Of a stretch of DNA of 61,374 bases, positions 34,488 to 44,593 are shown one piece after another. Made by a program: the position numbers and the translations under genes. Under the pieces are notes generated by a model. It was given only the letters and a program-made list of their open reading frames with translations, was not told the DNA's origin and did no database searches. The stretch comes from Vreelandella stevensii S18214. GTDB taxonomy: Bacteria > Pseudomonadota > Gammaproteobacteria > Pseudomonadales > Halomonadaceae. Position 1 is the stretch's first letter; each line of letters starts with the position of its first letter. The stretch is from NCBI RefSeq assembly GCF_000275725.1, contig NZ_AJTS01000014.1, positions 1 to 61,374 on the forward strand. Reading direction: 5' to 3'.

Positions 34488-36191
34488 TCAGGCCTGTGTG
34501 GCAGGCGTTCCTTTGGCGACCGCTCCTTTGGCAGGTGCCCCATTGGCAATGTAGTAATCGACCTGGGCGCGGGGCAGGGGTTCGCGACCGCGAATGCGAT
34601 CGGCGATCTTTTCGGCCAGCATGATAGTGGGCGCATTCAGGTTACCGGTAGGAATCACCGGGAACAGCGAAGCATCCACCACTCGCAGGCCTTCCAGGCC
34701 GTGCACCCGGCCCTGGGCATCGGTGACGGCCATGGCGTCTTCGCCCATCCGGCAGCTACCGCAGGGGTGGTAGGCGGTTTCGGCGTGCTGCTTGACGAAG
34801 CTGTCCAGCTCGGCATCGCTTTGTACCTCGGGGCCGGGGGCAATTTCACGCCCGCGGTAGGCGTCGAAGGCGGGCTGGGCGATGATCTCGCGGGTCAGGC
34901 GTATGGCATCGCGGAACTCCTGCCAGTCCTTCTCCTTGGCCATGTAGTTGAACAGGATGCTGGGCGCGGCGTGGGGGTCTTTCGAGGTCAGCCGGATGCG
35001 GCCACGGCTCTCGGAGCGCATGGAACCGACGTGGGCCTGGAAGCCGTGGGCCTCGACCGCGCTTTTGCCGTTGTAGCTGATGGCGATGGGCAGGAAATGG
35101 TATTGCAGGTTGGGCCACTCCTCCTCGTCGTTGGAGCGGATGAATCCGCAGGATTCGAACTGGTTGCTGGCCCCAATGCCGGTACCCTTGAACAGCCACT
35201 CGGCACCGATTTTCGGCTGGTTGTACCATTTCAGCGCCGGGTAGAGGGAGATGGGCTCCTTGCACTCGTACTGAATGTACATCTCCAGATGGTCCTGGAG
35301 GTTTTCGCCGACGCCGGGCAGTTCATGCACCACGGGGATGCCCAGCTCTTTCAGCCACTCCGGGTTGCCCACCCCTGAGCGCTGCAGAATCTGCGGCGAG
35401 GCGATGGCGCCGCCACACAGCAGCACTTCACGACGTGCCCGAGCCTGCGTTGGTTGGCCCTTCCGTTCGTAGCGGACGCCCACGGCACGCTTGCCCTCGA
35501 ACTCGATCACGTCCGTGACGGCATGGGTTTCGATGGTCAGGTTGCTGCGCTGTTTGGCGGTGTCCAGGTAGCCACGGGCCGTGGACGCGCGCCGCCCCTT
35601 GGGCGTGACGAAGCGGTCCATGGGGCCAAACCCTTCCTGCTGATAGCCGTTGACGTCTTCGGTTTCCGGGTAGCCCGCCTGCTTGGCCGCTTCGATGAAA
35701 GTCCGGTACAGCGGGTTGTTATCCGCCTTGGGCGTGGTGATGCTCACCGGGCCACCGCTGCCATGATACTCATTGGCACCGATGTCACGGTTTTCGCACT
35801 TCTTGAAGTAGGGCAGGCAGCTCAGGTAATCCCACTCTTCGAGCCCGGGCTGCTTGGCCCAGTGGTCGTAATCGAGGGCATTGCCGCGAATGTAGCACAT
35901 GCCGTTGATCAAGGAAGACCCGCCCAGCCCCTTGCCTCGGCCGCACTCCATGCGGCGGTTGTCCATATGCGGTTCGGGGTCGGTTTCGAACGCCCAGTTG
36001 TAGCGTTTACCCTGTAGCGGAAACGCCAGCGCGGCGGGCATCTGGGTGCGAAAATCGAAGCGGTAGTCCGGGCCGCCTGCTTCCAGCAGCAGCACGCTGA
36101 CATCGCTGTCTTCGGTCAGGCGCGTGGCCAGCACGTTGCCTGCTGAGCCAGCGCCAATGACGATATAATCAAATTCACGTACTTGCGACAT
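34488..36191 (-). CDS. betA: Choline dehydrogenase
   Basis: A GMC-family flavoenzyme that oxidises choline to betaine aldehyde for glycine betaine synthesis. FAD-binding [22 protein letters not shown] is at residues 7-28, the GMC signature [21 protein letters not shown] near 84, and the catalytic histidine region HPCGSCRMG near 470, with a final [15 protein letters not shown]. The 567-residue length is typical, with a low-complexity Ala/Lys tail. Downstream gene of the betIBA operon. Confidence 0.96.
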   Translation of the reverse strand: MSQVREFDYIVIGAGSAGNVLATRLTEDSDVSVLLLEAGGPDYRFDFRTQMPAALAFPLQGKRYNWAFETDPEPHMDNRRMECGRGKGLGGSSLINGMCYIRGNALDYDHWAKQPGLEEWDYLSCLPYFKKCENRDIGANEYHGSGGPVSITTPKADNNPLYRTFIEAAKQAGYPETEDVNGYQQEGFGPMDRFVTPKGRRASTARGYLDTAKQRSNLTIETHAVTDVIEFEGKRAVGVRYERKGQPTQARARREVLLCGGAIASPQILQRSGVGNPEWLKELGIPVVHELPGVGENLQDHLEMYIQYECKEPISLYPALKWYNQPKIGAEWLFKGTGIGASNQFESCGFIRSNDEEEWPNLQYHFLPIAISYNGKSAVEAHGFQAHVGSMRSESRGRIRLTSKDPHAAPSILFNYMAKEKDWQEFRDAIRLTREIIAQPAFDAYRGREIAPGPEVQSDAELDSFVKQHAETAYHPCGSCRMGEDAMAVTDAQGRVHGLEGLRVVDASLFPVIPTGNLNAPTIMLAEKIADRIRGREPLPRAQVDYYIANGAPAKGAVAKGTPATQA

Positions 36192-36246
36192 TCGTTTACC
36201 TTGGCAAAGACGACATAAAGAGCATCAAACGGTGGCGGTGGGCGCC

Positions 36247-37716
36247 TTAAAACACCGATTCAAACGGGCCCATCTCGATCTGTACGGACTTGGTCTGGGT
36301 GTAGTGATTGAGCGTCTCGACGCCGTTCTCGCGACCAATGCCCGACTCCTTGTAACCGCCCACCGGCATCTCCGACGGCGATTCTCCCCAGGTGTTGATC
36401 CAGCAGATGCCGGCTTCCAACTGGTGAATCACTCGGTGAGCGCGGTTGAGGCTCTCGGTGAACACCCCAGCGGCCAGCCCGTACAGGGTGTCGTTGGCGC
36501 GGCCAATCACCTCGTCTTCATCAGCGAAGGCCAGCACTGACATGACCGGGCCGAAAATCTCCTCTTTCACGATCCGCATGTCGTCGGTGCAGTCGGTGAA
36601 CACCGTGGGGGCCGCCCATGCGCCGTTGGCCCATGGGCCGCTATTCCACTGTTCGCCACCGGCCAGTACGCGGGCTCCTTGCTCTTTGCCCAGGGCGATG
36701 TAGGAGAGCACTTTCTCCTGATGCTCGAAGCTGACCAGCGGGCCAAAATTGATGCTGGGGTCCATGGGGTCACCGGCCTTGATGCGCGCCACGCGCTCGA
36801 CCAGCTTGGCTTCGAAGGCTTCCTTGACGCTGCGCTCGACGAAGACACGGGTGCCGTTGGTGCAGATTTGGCCACTCGAATAGAAGTTGGCCATCATGGC
36901 GGCATCGGCGGCGCGGTCCAGGTCGGCATCGGCAAACACGATCAGCGGCGATTTGCCGCCCAGCTCCATGGTCACGTCCTTGAGCGTGGAGCCACCGGCA
37001 GCGGCCATGACTTTCTTGCCGGTGCCCACTTCGCCAGTGAAGGATACCTTGGCAATGCCGGGGTGCTCGGTGAGCATGGCGCCGACTTTTCCGTCGCCTT
37101 GAACGACGTTGAAGACGCCATCTGGCAGGCCTGCCTCGGTGAAGATTTCGGCGAGTTTCATCACCGTCAGCGGCGTGACCTCGCTGGGCTTGAAGACCAC
37201 GGCGTTACCCGCTGCCAGCGCAGGCGCGGCTTTCCAGCAGGCAATCTGGATGGGGTAGTTCCAGGCGCCGATGGCACCGATCACACCCAGCGGTTCCCGG
37301 CGGGTATAAACGAACGAGCTTTCGCGCAGCGGTATCTGGCTGCCCTCGATGGCGGGGGCCAGGCCTGCGTAATACTCCAGCGCATCGGCGCCGGTGACGA
37401 TATCGACGTTGGCAGTTTCGCTGATGGGCTTGCCGGTGTTGCGGGTTTCCAGCTCGGCAAGCTCGTCGTTGCGTTCGCGTAGCAGTGCCACCGCGCGCAG
37501 CAGAATGCGTGAGCGTTCCATACCGGTCATGGCCGCCCAGACCCGCTGGCCTTGCTGCGCGGTGCGCACGGCCTCGTCGAGATCGCCCTGGCTTGCCTGG
37601 CCAACGGTGGCGAGCAGCGAGCCATCGTAGGGGTTGGTGACGGTGAAGGTGTCACCTGACGTCGCCGCGACCGTGCGGCCATTGATATATAGAGGAAGTA
37701 CGTCCTGATGGGCCAT
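36247..37716 (-). CDS. betB: Betaine aldehyde dehydrogenase
   Basis: Oxidises betaine aldehyde to glycine betaine with NAD(P). At 489 residues it matches BetB. It has [33 protein letters not shown], the catalytic glutamate in [14 protein letters not shown] and the catalytic cysteine in [16 protein letters not shown], then the C-terminal [13 protein letters not shown]. It lies between betI (10-base gap) and betA (55-base gap), the usual order. Confidence 0.97.
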   Translation of the reverse strand: MAHQDVLPLYINGRTVAATSGDTFTVTNPYDGSLLATVGQASQGDLDEAVRTAQQGQRVWAAMTGMERSRILLRAVALLRERNDELAELETRNTGKPISETANVDIVTGADALEYYAGLAPAIEGSQIPLRESSFVYTRREPLGVIGAIGAWNYPIQIACWKAAPALAAGNAVVFKPSEVTPLTVMKLAEIFTEAGLPDGVFNVVQGDGKVGAMLTEHPGIAKVSFTGEVGTGKKVMAAAGGSTLKDVTMELGGKSPLIVFADADLDRAADAAMMANFYSSGQICTNGTRVFVERSVKEAFEAKLVERVARIKAGDPMDPSINFGPLVSFEHQEKVLSYIALGKEQGARVLAGGEQWNSGPWANGAWAAPTVFTDCTDDMRIVKEEIFGPVMSVLAFADEDEVIGRANDTLYGLAAGVFTESLNRAHRVIHQLEAGICWINTWGESPSEMPVGGYKESGIGRENGVETLNHYTQTKSVQIEMGPFESVF

Positions 37717-37726
37717 GGGGTTCTCC

Positions 37727-38350
37727 TTAATATGATGCGTCAGCGGTGGTGTGCTTCAGGCAGCCGTGGTGGGCCAGCAGTTGATCCAGATAGGCGTGAG
37801 CCAGTTGCCGTGCTTCCAGCGCATCGAGCCCTTCCGGCGCCAGGGCGCCGCGTAGCCAAAGACCATCGATCATGGCAGCCAGCCCGCGCGCGGCGTTGCG
37901 CGCATCGCGATGCGGCATGACGCGCCGGAACTGATGGCACAGGTTGGCATATAGCCGACGGTCGTTGACGTGCTGTAGACGTTGCAGCACGGGCTTGTGC
38001 ATGCTGCTAGCCCAGAAGGCGAGCCAGGTCTTGGCGGCCGGACCGGTCACCTGAGAGCGGTCGAAGTTTCCTTCGATGATGGCGCCGATGTGGGCGCGTG
38101 CCGAGTCGTCGTCCAGCGCCTGGCGGCGCGCCGCAACGGCATCGGTCAGGTCGGTCAGCATCTGGCGCATGGTGGCTTCGAGCAGGCCATCCTTGCCGCC
38201 GAAATAGTGGCTGATGATGCCTGCCGAGACTCCGGCATGCCGTGCAATGCGCATGACCGTCGCTTCCGCCAGGCCCACTTCGTCGATGGCGGCCATGGTG
38301 GCCTTGATCAACTGCTGACGACGTATTGGTTCCATTCCCACCTTAGGCAC
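37727..38350 (-). CDS. betI: TetR-family repressor BetI
   Basis: The start [27 protein letters not shown] and the [28 protein letters not shown] are close to E. coli BetI, and the C-terminal ligand domain is complete (207 residues). It represses the bet genes and is relieved by choline. A BetI-like palindrome lies 55 bases upstream of its start, giving autoregulation of betIBA. Confidence 0.95.
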   Translation of the reverse strand: MPKVGMEPIRRQQLIKATMAAIDEVGLAEATVMRIARHAGVSAGIISHYFGGKDGLLEATMRQMLTDLTDAVAARRQALDDDSARAHIGAIIEGNFDRSQVTGPAAKTWLAFWASSMHKPVLQRLQHVNDRRLYANLCHQFRRVMPHRDARNAARGLAAMIDGLWLRGALAPEGLDALEARQLAHAYLDQLLAHHGCLKHTTADASY

Positions 38351-38404
38351 GGCGATCTCCTGAACACTCTTCGAGGATGATGAAAATTATCATGGCACTT
38401 TTTT

Positions 38405-38418
38405 ATTGAACGTTCAAT
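38405..38418. promoter_or_regulatory. BetI operator
   Basis: ATTGAACGTTCAAT is a perfect 14-bp palindrome flanked by AT-rich sequence upstream of betI. The same TTGAACGTTCAA-like core is typical of BetI sites. Confidence 0.8.
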
Positions 38419-38541
38419 CAATAAAAGGCAATTGACGGTACTTGCGGGCTGTCTTGTTCATTGGGAAATGAAATACCTGCGGCGATTGACTTGCCTTTTG
38501 CCAACGAGATTGGCATACTCTGCACCCGCTGATGTCGGAAA

Positions 38542-38615
38542 GGCTACGTAGCTCAGCTGGTTAGAGCACATCACTCATAATGATGGGGTCCCCTGTTCAA
38601 ATCAGGGCGTAGCCA
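38542..38615 (+). tRNA. tRNA-Met (CAT), elongator
   Basis: Acceptor stem GGCTACG/CGTAGCC, D arm GCTCAGCTGGTTAGAGC, anticodon stem-loop CATCA-CTCATAA-TGATG and T arm CCCTG-TTCAAAT-CAGGG. The sequence closely matches E. coli elongator tRNA-Met. The encoded 3' end is A-CCG, so the CCA must be added by enzyme. Confidence 0.95.
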
Positions 38616-38651
38616 CCGGTCAGCCAGGTACGCTTCTCTTGTGTGCCGTCA

Positions 38652-38761
38652 TGGTGGCCCCTTAGGTCCTCCCGCAACGCTAAACTGCGAACCCCGCCAG
38701 GCCCGGAAGGGAGCAACGGTAGTGGTGGCTGCGTGTGCCGGGATGTGGCTTTTGGGGCCGC
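38652..38761 (+). ncRNA. ffs: Signal recognition particle 4.5S RNA
   Basis: Complementary ends GGTGGCCCC and GGGGCCGCC close a long hairpin containing the conserved elements TCCTCCCGCAACGCTA, the apical AGGCCCGGAAGGGAGCA and GTGTGCCGGGATGTGGC. This is the bacterial small SRP RNA that binds Ffh. It lies 36 bases after tRNA-Met. Confidence 0.95.
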
Positions 38762-38919
38762 CTCCATTATATCCTCCCCCTTAGTTTTGCTTCGCTTGAT
38801 TCCCTGTGGGTCGAGATTCTGTTGCCCGTACGAGGCTCCATTTGGCACCCTGATGGCCTTTTGCGCTTTCTGAGTGGTCGTGCGTGCCAGAAACGTCTCT
38901 TTGTCACTTCGGAAAGCTC

Positions 38920-39705
38920 ATGAAAACTCTACTGCGTTGGATAGCGGGCGTGGTGGTGCTGTTGGCACTGCTGTTGGCCGGGCCCGCCTGGATGTTGGCC
39001 AGTAACCAGGTGGTTACCGATGGCCACTGGTCGAATCTGGACCGCTCATCGGCGGGGTTGGCCCCAGACCCTGACGCCCATCCCGAGGCGGTGGTGCAAG
39101 TGTACGCTGCACGGGCGTATCACTGGCGGGGCGCGTTTGGGGTGCATATCTGGGTGGCTACCAAAGCTGACAATGCCAGCGACTACCGCCTGCACCAGGT
39201 GCTCAGTTGGCGTAGGCCCACCGTGGTGTCGAGCACCGATACGCCGGATCGGGCGTGGTTTGGCCATGCGCCCGAACTGCTGGCCGATTACCGCGGCGAT
39301 GAAGCGGGGCAGTTGATTACCCAGATAGAAGAGGTGATTGGCCGTTACCCTCAGGCCGATTTATACCGGGTGTGGCCCGGCCCCAACAGCAACAGTTTCA
39401 TCGCATGGCTTACCCGCGAAGTGGAGGGCCTGGCGGTGGCGTTGCCGGTCACCGCCGTGGGCAAGGATTTCCTGTTCGATAGCGTAGTAGCCCCTGTGCC
39501 CAGCGGCACCGGGTATCAGTTTTCGCTGGGCGGGGTGTTGGGGTTGATGCTGGCGCTGGAAGAGGGCGTGGAGCTCAACGTGCTGGGCACGAGCCTGGGC
39601 GTCGATATTCTCAGGCCGGCCTTGAAGCTGCCTGGCGTGGGCCGGGTGGGCCTGCCTGCTCGGGTGCTGGGGAATGCTGCCGAGCAGGCAGAGCCGCAGG
39701 GGTGA
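38920..39705 (+). CDS. DUF3750 family membrane-anchored protein
   Basis: Start at the ATG after GGAAAGCTC. Residues 5-27 form one membrane segment or uncleaved signal (LLRWIAGVVVLLALLLAGPAWML). The rest (VVQVYAARAYHWRGAFGVHIWVATK, LYRVWPGPNSNSFIAWL, GKDFLF...VAPVPSGTGYQFSLGGVLGL) matches DUF3750, a family of unknown function. The conserved GPNSNSFI stretch suggests a peptidase- or transferase-like site, but that is a guess. It ends exactly where the convergent racemase gene ends. Confidence 0.8.
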   Translation: MKTLLRWIAGVVVLLALLLAGPAWMLASNQVVTDGHWSNLDRSSAGLAPDPDAHPEAVVQVYAARAYHWRGAFGVHIWVATKADNASDYRLHQVLSWRRPTVVSSTDTPDRAWFGHAPELLADYRGDEAGQLITQIEEVIGRYPQADLYRVWPGPNSNSFIAWLTREVEGLAVALPVTAVGKDFLFDSVVAPVPSGTGYQFSLGGVLGLMLALEEGVELNVLGTSLGVDILRPALKLPGVGRVGLPARVLGNAAEQAEPQG

Positions 39706-40446
39706 TTAACCTGCTGGAGCCTCGGAGCTCAACGTTAGTAAAGGAGTGTGCACGTAGCGGATGGCGTCGCTTAGCCCGTCCGTAATATCGATGCCATACC
39801 GCTCACTCAGCAGAGCCGCTCGTCCCACGAAGGCGCCGGAGCCCAGCACGATGGCATTGGTACCCTGTTCGAGCGAACTCACGATGGCGTCATGCAAGCG
39901 CTGTTCGGCCTGCGGCGTGCGGGCCGCAGTTTCCGACACCCCCATGCCAGTGGCCACGATCCGGCAGCGCACGTCCAGGCCATAGCCACGGCTCAGCGCG
40001 CGGATGGTTTCCACGGCGCCCTCGAACGTGGTGATGACGGTGAAGGGGCGGTCATGCTGGCCAGCGGCACGCATGCCTGCCTCGGCCAGGCTCACCACTG
40101 GGCGCTGTGTTGCATCGCGCAGTTCTTGAACCGCCAGATCATCGAAGCAGGCCATGATGTAGCCAACGTCGTCGGCGGACTGGCGCTGTTGGATCAGCGC
40201 CATGACCTCCCGAGTGGCGGTGGCCTTGTGCGCTGCATTTTCGATGGCGATAGGCCCCGCCAGTGGATTGGTGACCTCCATTTGAACCCCTTCAGGCGAG
40301 CACTGCCGTACCAGGCGGCGTATTTCCCGGGTGACCTGGGGATTGGTATTGGGGTTGATGACCAGAATGCGCGGGGTATCGGTTCGCGACGCTTGGCACA
40401 TGCTGCCGATGGGGGCTGTATGGCTGGGTCCAGTCTTGTTCGTCAT
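39706..40446 (-). CDS. Asp/Glu/hydantoin racemase family protein
   Basis: Motifs RILVINPNTNPQVTREIRRLV, the first cysteine region GYIMACFDDLAVQELRD, RPVVSLAEAGMRAA and TNAIVLGSGAFVGRAALLSERYGI fit the hydantoin/allantoin racemase branch. In the second motif the usual catalytic cysteine (GCAGM-like) is replaced by GSGAF, so a two-base mechanism may be impaired or altered. It lies 4 bases after the TRAP permease gene, so the transported substrate may be a hydantoin-, amino-acid- or allantoin-like acid (inference). Confidence 0.78.
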   Translation of the reverse strand: MTNKTGPSHTAPIGSMCQASRTDTPRILVINPNTNPQVTREIRRLVRQCSPEGVQMEVTNPLAGPIAIENAAHKATATREVMALIQQRQSADDVGYIMACFDDLAVQELRDATQRPVVSLAEAGMRAAGQHDRPFTVITTFEGAVETIRALSRGYGLDVRCRIVATGMGVSETAARTPQAEQRLHDAIVSSLEQGTNAIVLGSGAFVGRAALLSERYGIDITDGLSDAIRYVHTPLLTLSSEAPAG

Positions 40447-40450
40447 TGCC

Positions 40451-41755
40451 TCAACGCCCCGCCAGAAGGTCGGGTAGCCACATGACGATGTCTGGCCAAA
40501 TCATGATGGCAAAGGTGAACAACACCATGATGCCCACGAAGGGAATCGACCCCATGATGACGTCGTTGAAGCTGCCGCCATCCTTGCGCACGCCCTGAAC
40601 CACGAACAGGTTCATGCCCACCGGTGGTGTGATGAGGGCGATCTCGCACATCAGCACGATGAAGATCCCAAACCAGGTGGGGTCGATCCCCACCGCCATG
40701 ACCATGGGCACGGTAATGGGTACGGTCAGTACCAGCATCGACATGGCGTCCATGAAGGTGCCCAGAATCACGTAAAACACGAACAGCACCAGCAGCAGCG
40801 TTACTGCCGTCAGGCCGAAGGAGGCGACCCACTGGGTAAGTGCTTGGGTAACTCCCAGCATCGAGATGGTGACGTTGAGCAGCAGGGCGCACATCAAGAC
40901 GATGATCACCATGCCCGATGTTTTGGCCGCCTGCAGCGAGCAGTGAATCAACAGGTCCAGCGTCAGCTTGCCACCAACGGCGATGAAGCCAAGGGCGATG
41001 ACCACGCCAATGGCGGCGGATTCGGTGGGGGTGGCCAGGCCGCCGTAGATGCTGCCCATGACCACGCCAAAGATGACCACGGGAGGAATCAGGTGCTTCG
41101 ACAGCGACAGCTTGTCCTGAAGCGAGACATTGACCTCGACCAGCGATGCCTTGCCCGCCTTGCCGTGGGCGAGCCACAGGTAGAGTGAGAACAGCAGCGC
41201 CAGGGCAATGCCCGGTATCAACCCGGCAGCAAAGAGCTGGCTGACGGAGGTATTGGCCAGTTGGCCATACACCAGCAGGTTGATGCTGGGGGGAATGAGA
41301 ATCCCCAGCGTGCCGCCCGCTGCCAGCGAGCCCAGCGAAGGACGAATGGGGTAGCGATACTGCTGGAGCGCCGGCAGGGCGATGGTGCCTACGGTGGCCG
41401 CGGTGGCCACCGAGGAGCCGGAGGTGGCGGAGAACAGCGTGCAGGTAGCGATATTGGTATGCAGCAAACCACCCGGCAGGCGATTGAACCACACCGCCAG
41501 CGCGGCATACATGCGGTCCGCGATGCCGCCGCGTAACAGCAGCTCCCCCAGCAGCATGAAGAGTGGAATGGCGAGCATCGACGGGCTGTTCAGGCTGCTC
41601 CAGACGACGCCGCCCATCATGTTCACCAGCGGGGCGCCGTACATCAGATAGCCGCCCGCCACGCCCACCAGCAAAATCGACACCGCCACTGGCAGGCTGA
41701 GCAGCATCAGGGCCAGCATAACCATGAACGCCCCTGCAATGACCGGAATACTCAT
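40451..41755 (-). CDS. dctM: TRAP transporter large permease, DctM type
   Basis: A 434-residue inner-membrane protein with about 12 segments. Typical DctM stretches are present: SSLNSPSMLAIPLFMLLGELLLRGGIADRMYAAL, FSATSGSSVATAATVGTIALP, GGTLGILIPPSINLLVYG, and TPTESAAIGVVIAL. With DctQ it forms the sodium-driven permease. It overlaps the dctQ stop by 4 bases (ATGA). Substrate unknown. Confidence 0.93.
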   Translation of the reverse strand: MSIPVIAGAFMVMLALMLLSLPVAVSILLVGVAGGYLMYGAPLVNMMGGVVWSSLNSPSMLAIPLFMLLGELLLRGGIADRMYAALAVWFNRLPGGLLHTNIATCTLFSATSGSSVATAATVGTIALPALQQYRYPIRPSLGSLAAGGTLGILIPPSINLLVYGQLANTSVSQLFAAGLIPGIALALLFSLYLWLAHGKAGKASLVEVNVSLQDKLSLSKHLIPPVVIFGVVMGSIYGGLATPTESAAIGVVIALGFIAVGGKLTLDLLIHCSLQAAKTSGMVIIVLMCALLLNVTISMLGVTQALTQWVASFGLTAVTLLLVLFVFYVILGTFMDAMSMLVLTVPITVPMVMAVGIDPTWFGIFIVLMCEIALITPPVGMNLFVVQGVRKDGGSFNDVIMGSIPFVGIMVLFTFAIMIWPDIVMWLPDLLAGR

Positions 41756-42324
41756 GGCTGTGCTCCTTTTTCACGCTGCTCGAGATCGGCCAGTTCGGCT
41801 TCGAGTTCTTCACTGGCTGAAGCAGGGCCGAAGCGCTGGTTCAGTGCGGGCCAGTCTCGCCGGATCAGCAGGCGCAGGGCTTGCAGGGCCAGCAGGGCCG
41901 CGCTCGCCGCAAAGATGCCCATGGCCACCAGCCAGACCGACTGAGGGTAGATCAGCGGCGTGGCCCAAGGGGTTTGGGCGATGGAGCGGTAGTTGTGCGT
42001 GTCGAGTACGGTCTGCACGGTAAAGTACAGCAGGAAGGCCGCCAGCAGCCCCAACGAGAGGGCTGCCAGGGCATTGAGGATCGCTTTGACGGTGGTGGGC
42101 AGGCGCATGTGCAGCAGATTGATGCGAATATGCGACTGCTCGATCATGGCGACGCCGAAGGCCAGAGGCGCCGCCACCGCAATGGCGTAGCCTCCCAACT
42201 CATCGACGCCACCAAACGACAGCGAAAAGAATTTGCGAATCAGGGTCTCTATCGTGATCAGCACGGCCAGCAGTAGCATGAACGTGCCGAACAGGATCCC
42301 CATCAGGCGAGCACAAAAAGTCAT
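41752..42324 (-). CDS. dctQ: TRAP transporter small permease, DctQ type
   Basis: A 190-residue protein with four membrane segments (FGTFMLLLAVLITIETLIRKF, AIAVAAPLAFGVAMI, LLAAFLLYFTVQTVL, VWLVAMGIFAASAALLAL). The short loop EQSHIRINLL is typical of DctQ. It lies between the broken binding-protein gene and dctM. Confidence 0.88.
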   Translation of the reverse strand: MTFCARLMGILFGTFMLLLAVLITIETLIRKFFSLSFGGVDELGGYAIAVAAPLAFGVAMIEQSHIRINLLHMRLPTTVKAILNALAALSLGLLAAFLLYFTVQTVLDTHNYRSIAQTPWATPLIYPQSVWLVAMGIFAASAALLALQALRLLIRRDWPALNQRFGPASASEELEAELADLEQREKGAQP

Positions 42325-42342
42325 ACGGGTCTCCTGGTAACG

Positions 42343-43380
42343 TTACAGGCCAAGCTGAGCGCCGACCGTTTCGCGCCAGGTGGCTTCGCAGTCGGCGGCC
42401 ACGTTATTGCACTGGGTGGCCCACAGCGGCAGGGACACTTCCTCTACGGCGGCGGTGACGGCAGCCAGATCGGCGTCGGAAACGGCGACTTCGGTCAGCG
42501 CATACTGGTTGCCGAACTCGCAGGGCGACTCACCGGCGTTACAGCGCATGGCATCTTCGTAAAGCGCTTCCGAGTAGCTCCAGATGTCGTCGCTGAGCTC
42601 GGCAATGGCCGTTTCCAGCTGGGACTGCTGGGTCTCATCCAGGCGGTTCCAGGTGTCCAGGTTGATGGCGTAGCCATTGATGGCCAGCTGTAGAGCGATG
42701 GGCAACACGGTGGTCGTTGCCTCTGGCCAGCCGCCGGCGTTGGCCGAGGCAGGGCCGGTGATGCCGCAATCCACGACGCCACGAGAGAGCGCTTGTTGCA
42801 CGTCGCCGAAGGGCATCGAAATGCCGGTGGCGCCCAACTGGCCAATGAAGTTGGCTGCGCTCTGGTCACCCACCCGTACGCGCAGGCCTCTCAAGTCCTC
42901 CAGGCCGGAAATATCCTTGTTGCAGAAGATGACCTAGGGACCGGCAGGCCATACGCCCAATAACTTGGCGTTGAAGCGGGACTGCAGGCGTGAATCCACA
43001 TAATCATAAAAAGCCATGACATTGTCCCGGCCAGTCTCGAAACTGGTGTTCAGGCCGATCAAGTCCATCCCAAGCACCGAGGGCTCGTCACGGCTGACCT
43101 GGGGGCCGCGCAGCGAGACGATGTCGAAAAGACCGGAGTTGAGGATGCGTAGCCCGTCCGTATCGGGAATGCCTGCCACATCTACCGGAATGTACTGAAC
43201 CGTGGCTTCCAGGCCGCTGTGCTCGGCGAAATTTTCGAAGAAGGGGCGCTCCTTGTTCTGGGCAATCAGCCCCGAACCGGCAGGTTGGCCGAGCACTTTG
43301 AGAGACAGCGTATCGGCGTTGGCGGCGCTGCCGATCACAGCGGCGGAAAGGGCGGTCATGAGAAGAGTGCGCTTGAACAT
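42343..43380 (-). pseudogene. dctP: TRAP substrate-binding protein DctP, internal amber stop
   Basis: The reading frame has a signal peptide (MFKRTLLMTALSAAVIGSAANA) and DctP motifs (SGLEATVQYIPVDVAGIPD, SRDEPSVLGMDLIGLNTSFETGRDNVMAFYDYV, later LRVRVGDQSAANFIGQLGATGISMPFGDVQQALSRGVVDCGITGP). A TAG at 42934-42936 interrupts it after LLGVWPAGP. The frame then continues without a shift (VIFCNKDISGLEDLRGL) to a normal end, so one base change, probably CAG to TAG, explains it. The product would be truncated at 148 residues and the transporter inactive, unless the stop is suppressed or an error. Confidence 0.85.
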
Positions 43381-43496
43381 GGAGGCTTCCTGTTATCTGT
43401 AGTGGGTGCGATGTGGTACGCCAGGCTGGGCGTGTTGCTCACCGCGCATCCTGCGCAGCGTTTGTTAAGTAGATCCATATTTCATGCCACAAGAGC

Positions 43497-43516
43497 TATG
43501 AAATTTAAATTTCATA
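43497..43516. promoter_or_regulatory. Perfect 20-bp palindrome, candidate RpiR operator
   Basis: TATGAAATTTAAATTTCATA reads identically on both strands and stands 117 bases before dctP and about 150 bases from the end of the rpiR-type gene. MurR/RpiR regulators often bind such AT-rich GAAA/TTTC palindromes. A half-site, ATATTTCATG, lies near 43476. Confidence 0.65.
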
Positions 43517-43669
43517 TATAAAACAGGCAGAAACCACGCGTTGCCCGAAAAATGGGGTAACACGACATGGGGCGTGAGAGACAAAAATGCACCTTGAAAG
43601 TGCATGTTGATGGGGTGATGAACTAGAAGAGTGCTTCAGTAAAAGCAGGCGCTCGTCGAAATGGCTCGA

Positions 43670-44518
43670 TTAAAGCTCTTCAAAGCGGTCGTTGAGGGTT
43701 TCGATGCGGCTCAAACGCTGTCGTGACGCGTCTCCGGCCAGCTCGATGGTGCGCATGATCAGCAGATGACAGAGGGTCATGACCGCAGTGTGATTGAACA
43801 GCGGCCCGGAAGCGTGCGTATGGCAGCGAAAATGCCAGGTAGCGGAAGGGTGGGGCTCCGTGCCTTCATCGGTGATATACACCAGCGAGGCCCCGCACTC
43901 CCTGGCGCTGCTCAGCAGCTGTTCGGTCGTCGCAACTCGGCGCCGCAACCCCAGCACGATGACGCTGTCTTCCGGGCCAATGTCGGCAAGGTGCTCGCCC
44001 AGGGTTTCGCCAGGGCCGGGAATGGCGGCGATATCTCCGGTCACTTGCAGCAGCTGCCAGCGTAGGTAGTCGGCTAGCGGGCGGCTGGCGCGATAGCCAA
44101 CGACCCAGATTTTACGTGCCGCCAGCCATGCATGGGCGACGGCGTCGATATCGGCCTGGGTGATGGCGGCAAAGGTTCTGTCCAGGTTGTCCTTGCTGAA
44201 GGTCAGCCCCTGGGCAAGCCAGGATTCGGATTGGCCGAGACGCTGAGCGGGGAGAAACAGGCGCGACCCCGTCGTCTGCTCTTCGCGGGCATGCCTGCGT
44301 GCGGCTTCGTAATTGTCATAACCCAAGCGCCTGACGAAACGCGATACCGTCGCCTTGGAAACTTTTGCAAAGCGTGCCAGCTCCTGGGCATTGTAGCTGG
44401 CCAACTCGCCGGGAAAGTCGCAGACGAATTCACCCAGCCGCCGCTCTGCCGGATGCAGGGAGGGCAGTGCATGGCGAACACGGGCAAGAAAGGAGCGTTC
44501 TTTCGAAGCGGGCGACAT
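43670..44518 (-). CDS. MurR/RpiR family regulator of the TRAP operon
   Basis: HTH_6 domain in residues 10-75 (ERRLGEFVCDFPGELASYNAQELARFAKVSKATVSRFVRRLGYDNYEAARR) and a SIS domain in 120-260 (AWLAARKIWVVGYRASRPLADYLRWQL, EDSVIVLGLRRRVATTEQLL). It lies upstream of the TRAP-racemase genes on the same strand with the palindrome in between, so it probably controls them. Confidence 0.85.
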   Translation of the reverse strand: MSPASKERSFLARVRHALPSLHPAERRLGEFVCDFPGELASYNAQELARFAKVSKATVSRFVRRLGYDNYEAARRHAREEQTTGSRLFLPAQRLGQSESWLAQGLTFSKDNLDRTFAAITQADIDAVAHAWLAARKIWVVGYRASRPLADYLRWQLLQVTGDIAAIPGPGETLGEHLADIGPEDSVIVLGLRRRVATTEQLLSSARECGASLVYITDEGTEPHPSATWHFRCHTHASGPLFNHTAVMTLCHLLIMRTIELAGDASRQRLSRIETLNDRFEEL

Positions 44519-44593
44519 GACAGTATCCTGAAACCACGGTTTCTTGAATGATGCGGGTTATCAGGCATCAGGACAAGATGGCCGCGTCAGTGA

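Noticed and set aside
40443-41813. Open frame of about 450 codons on the minus strand
   Set aside because: Overlaps dctM in another frame; dctM carries all the TRAP motifs.
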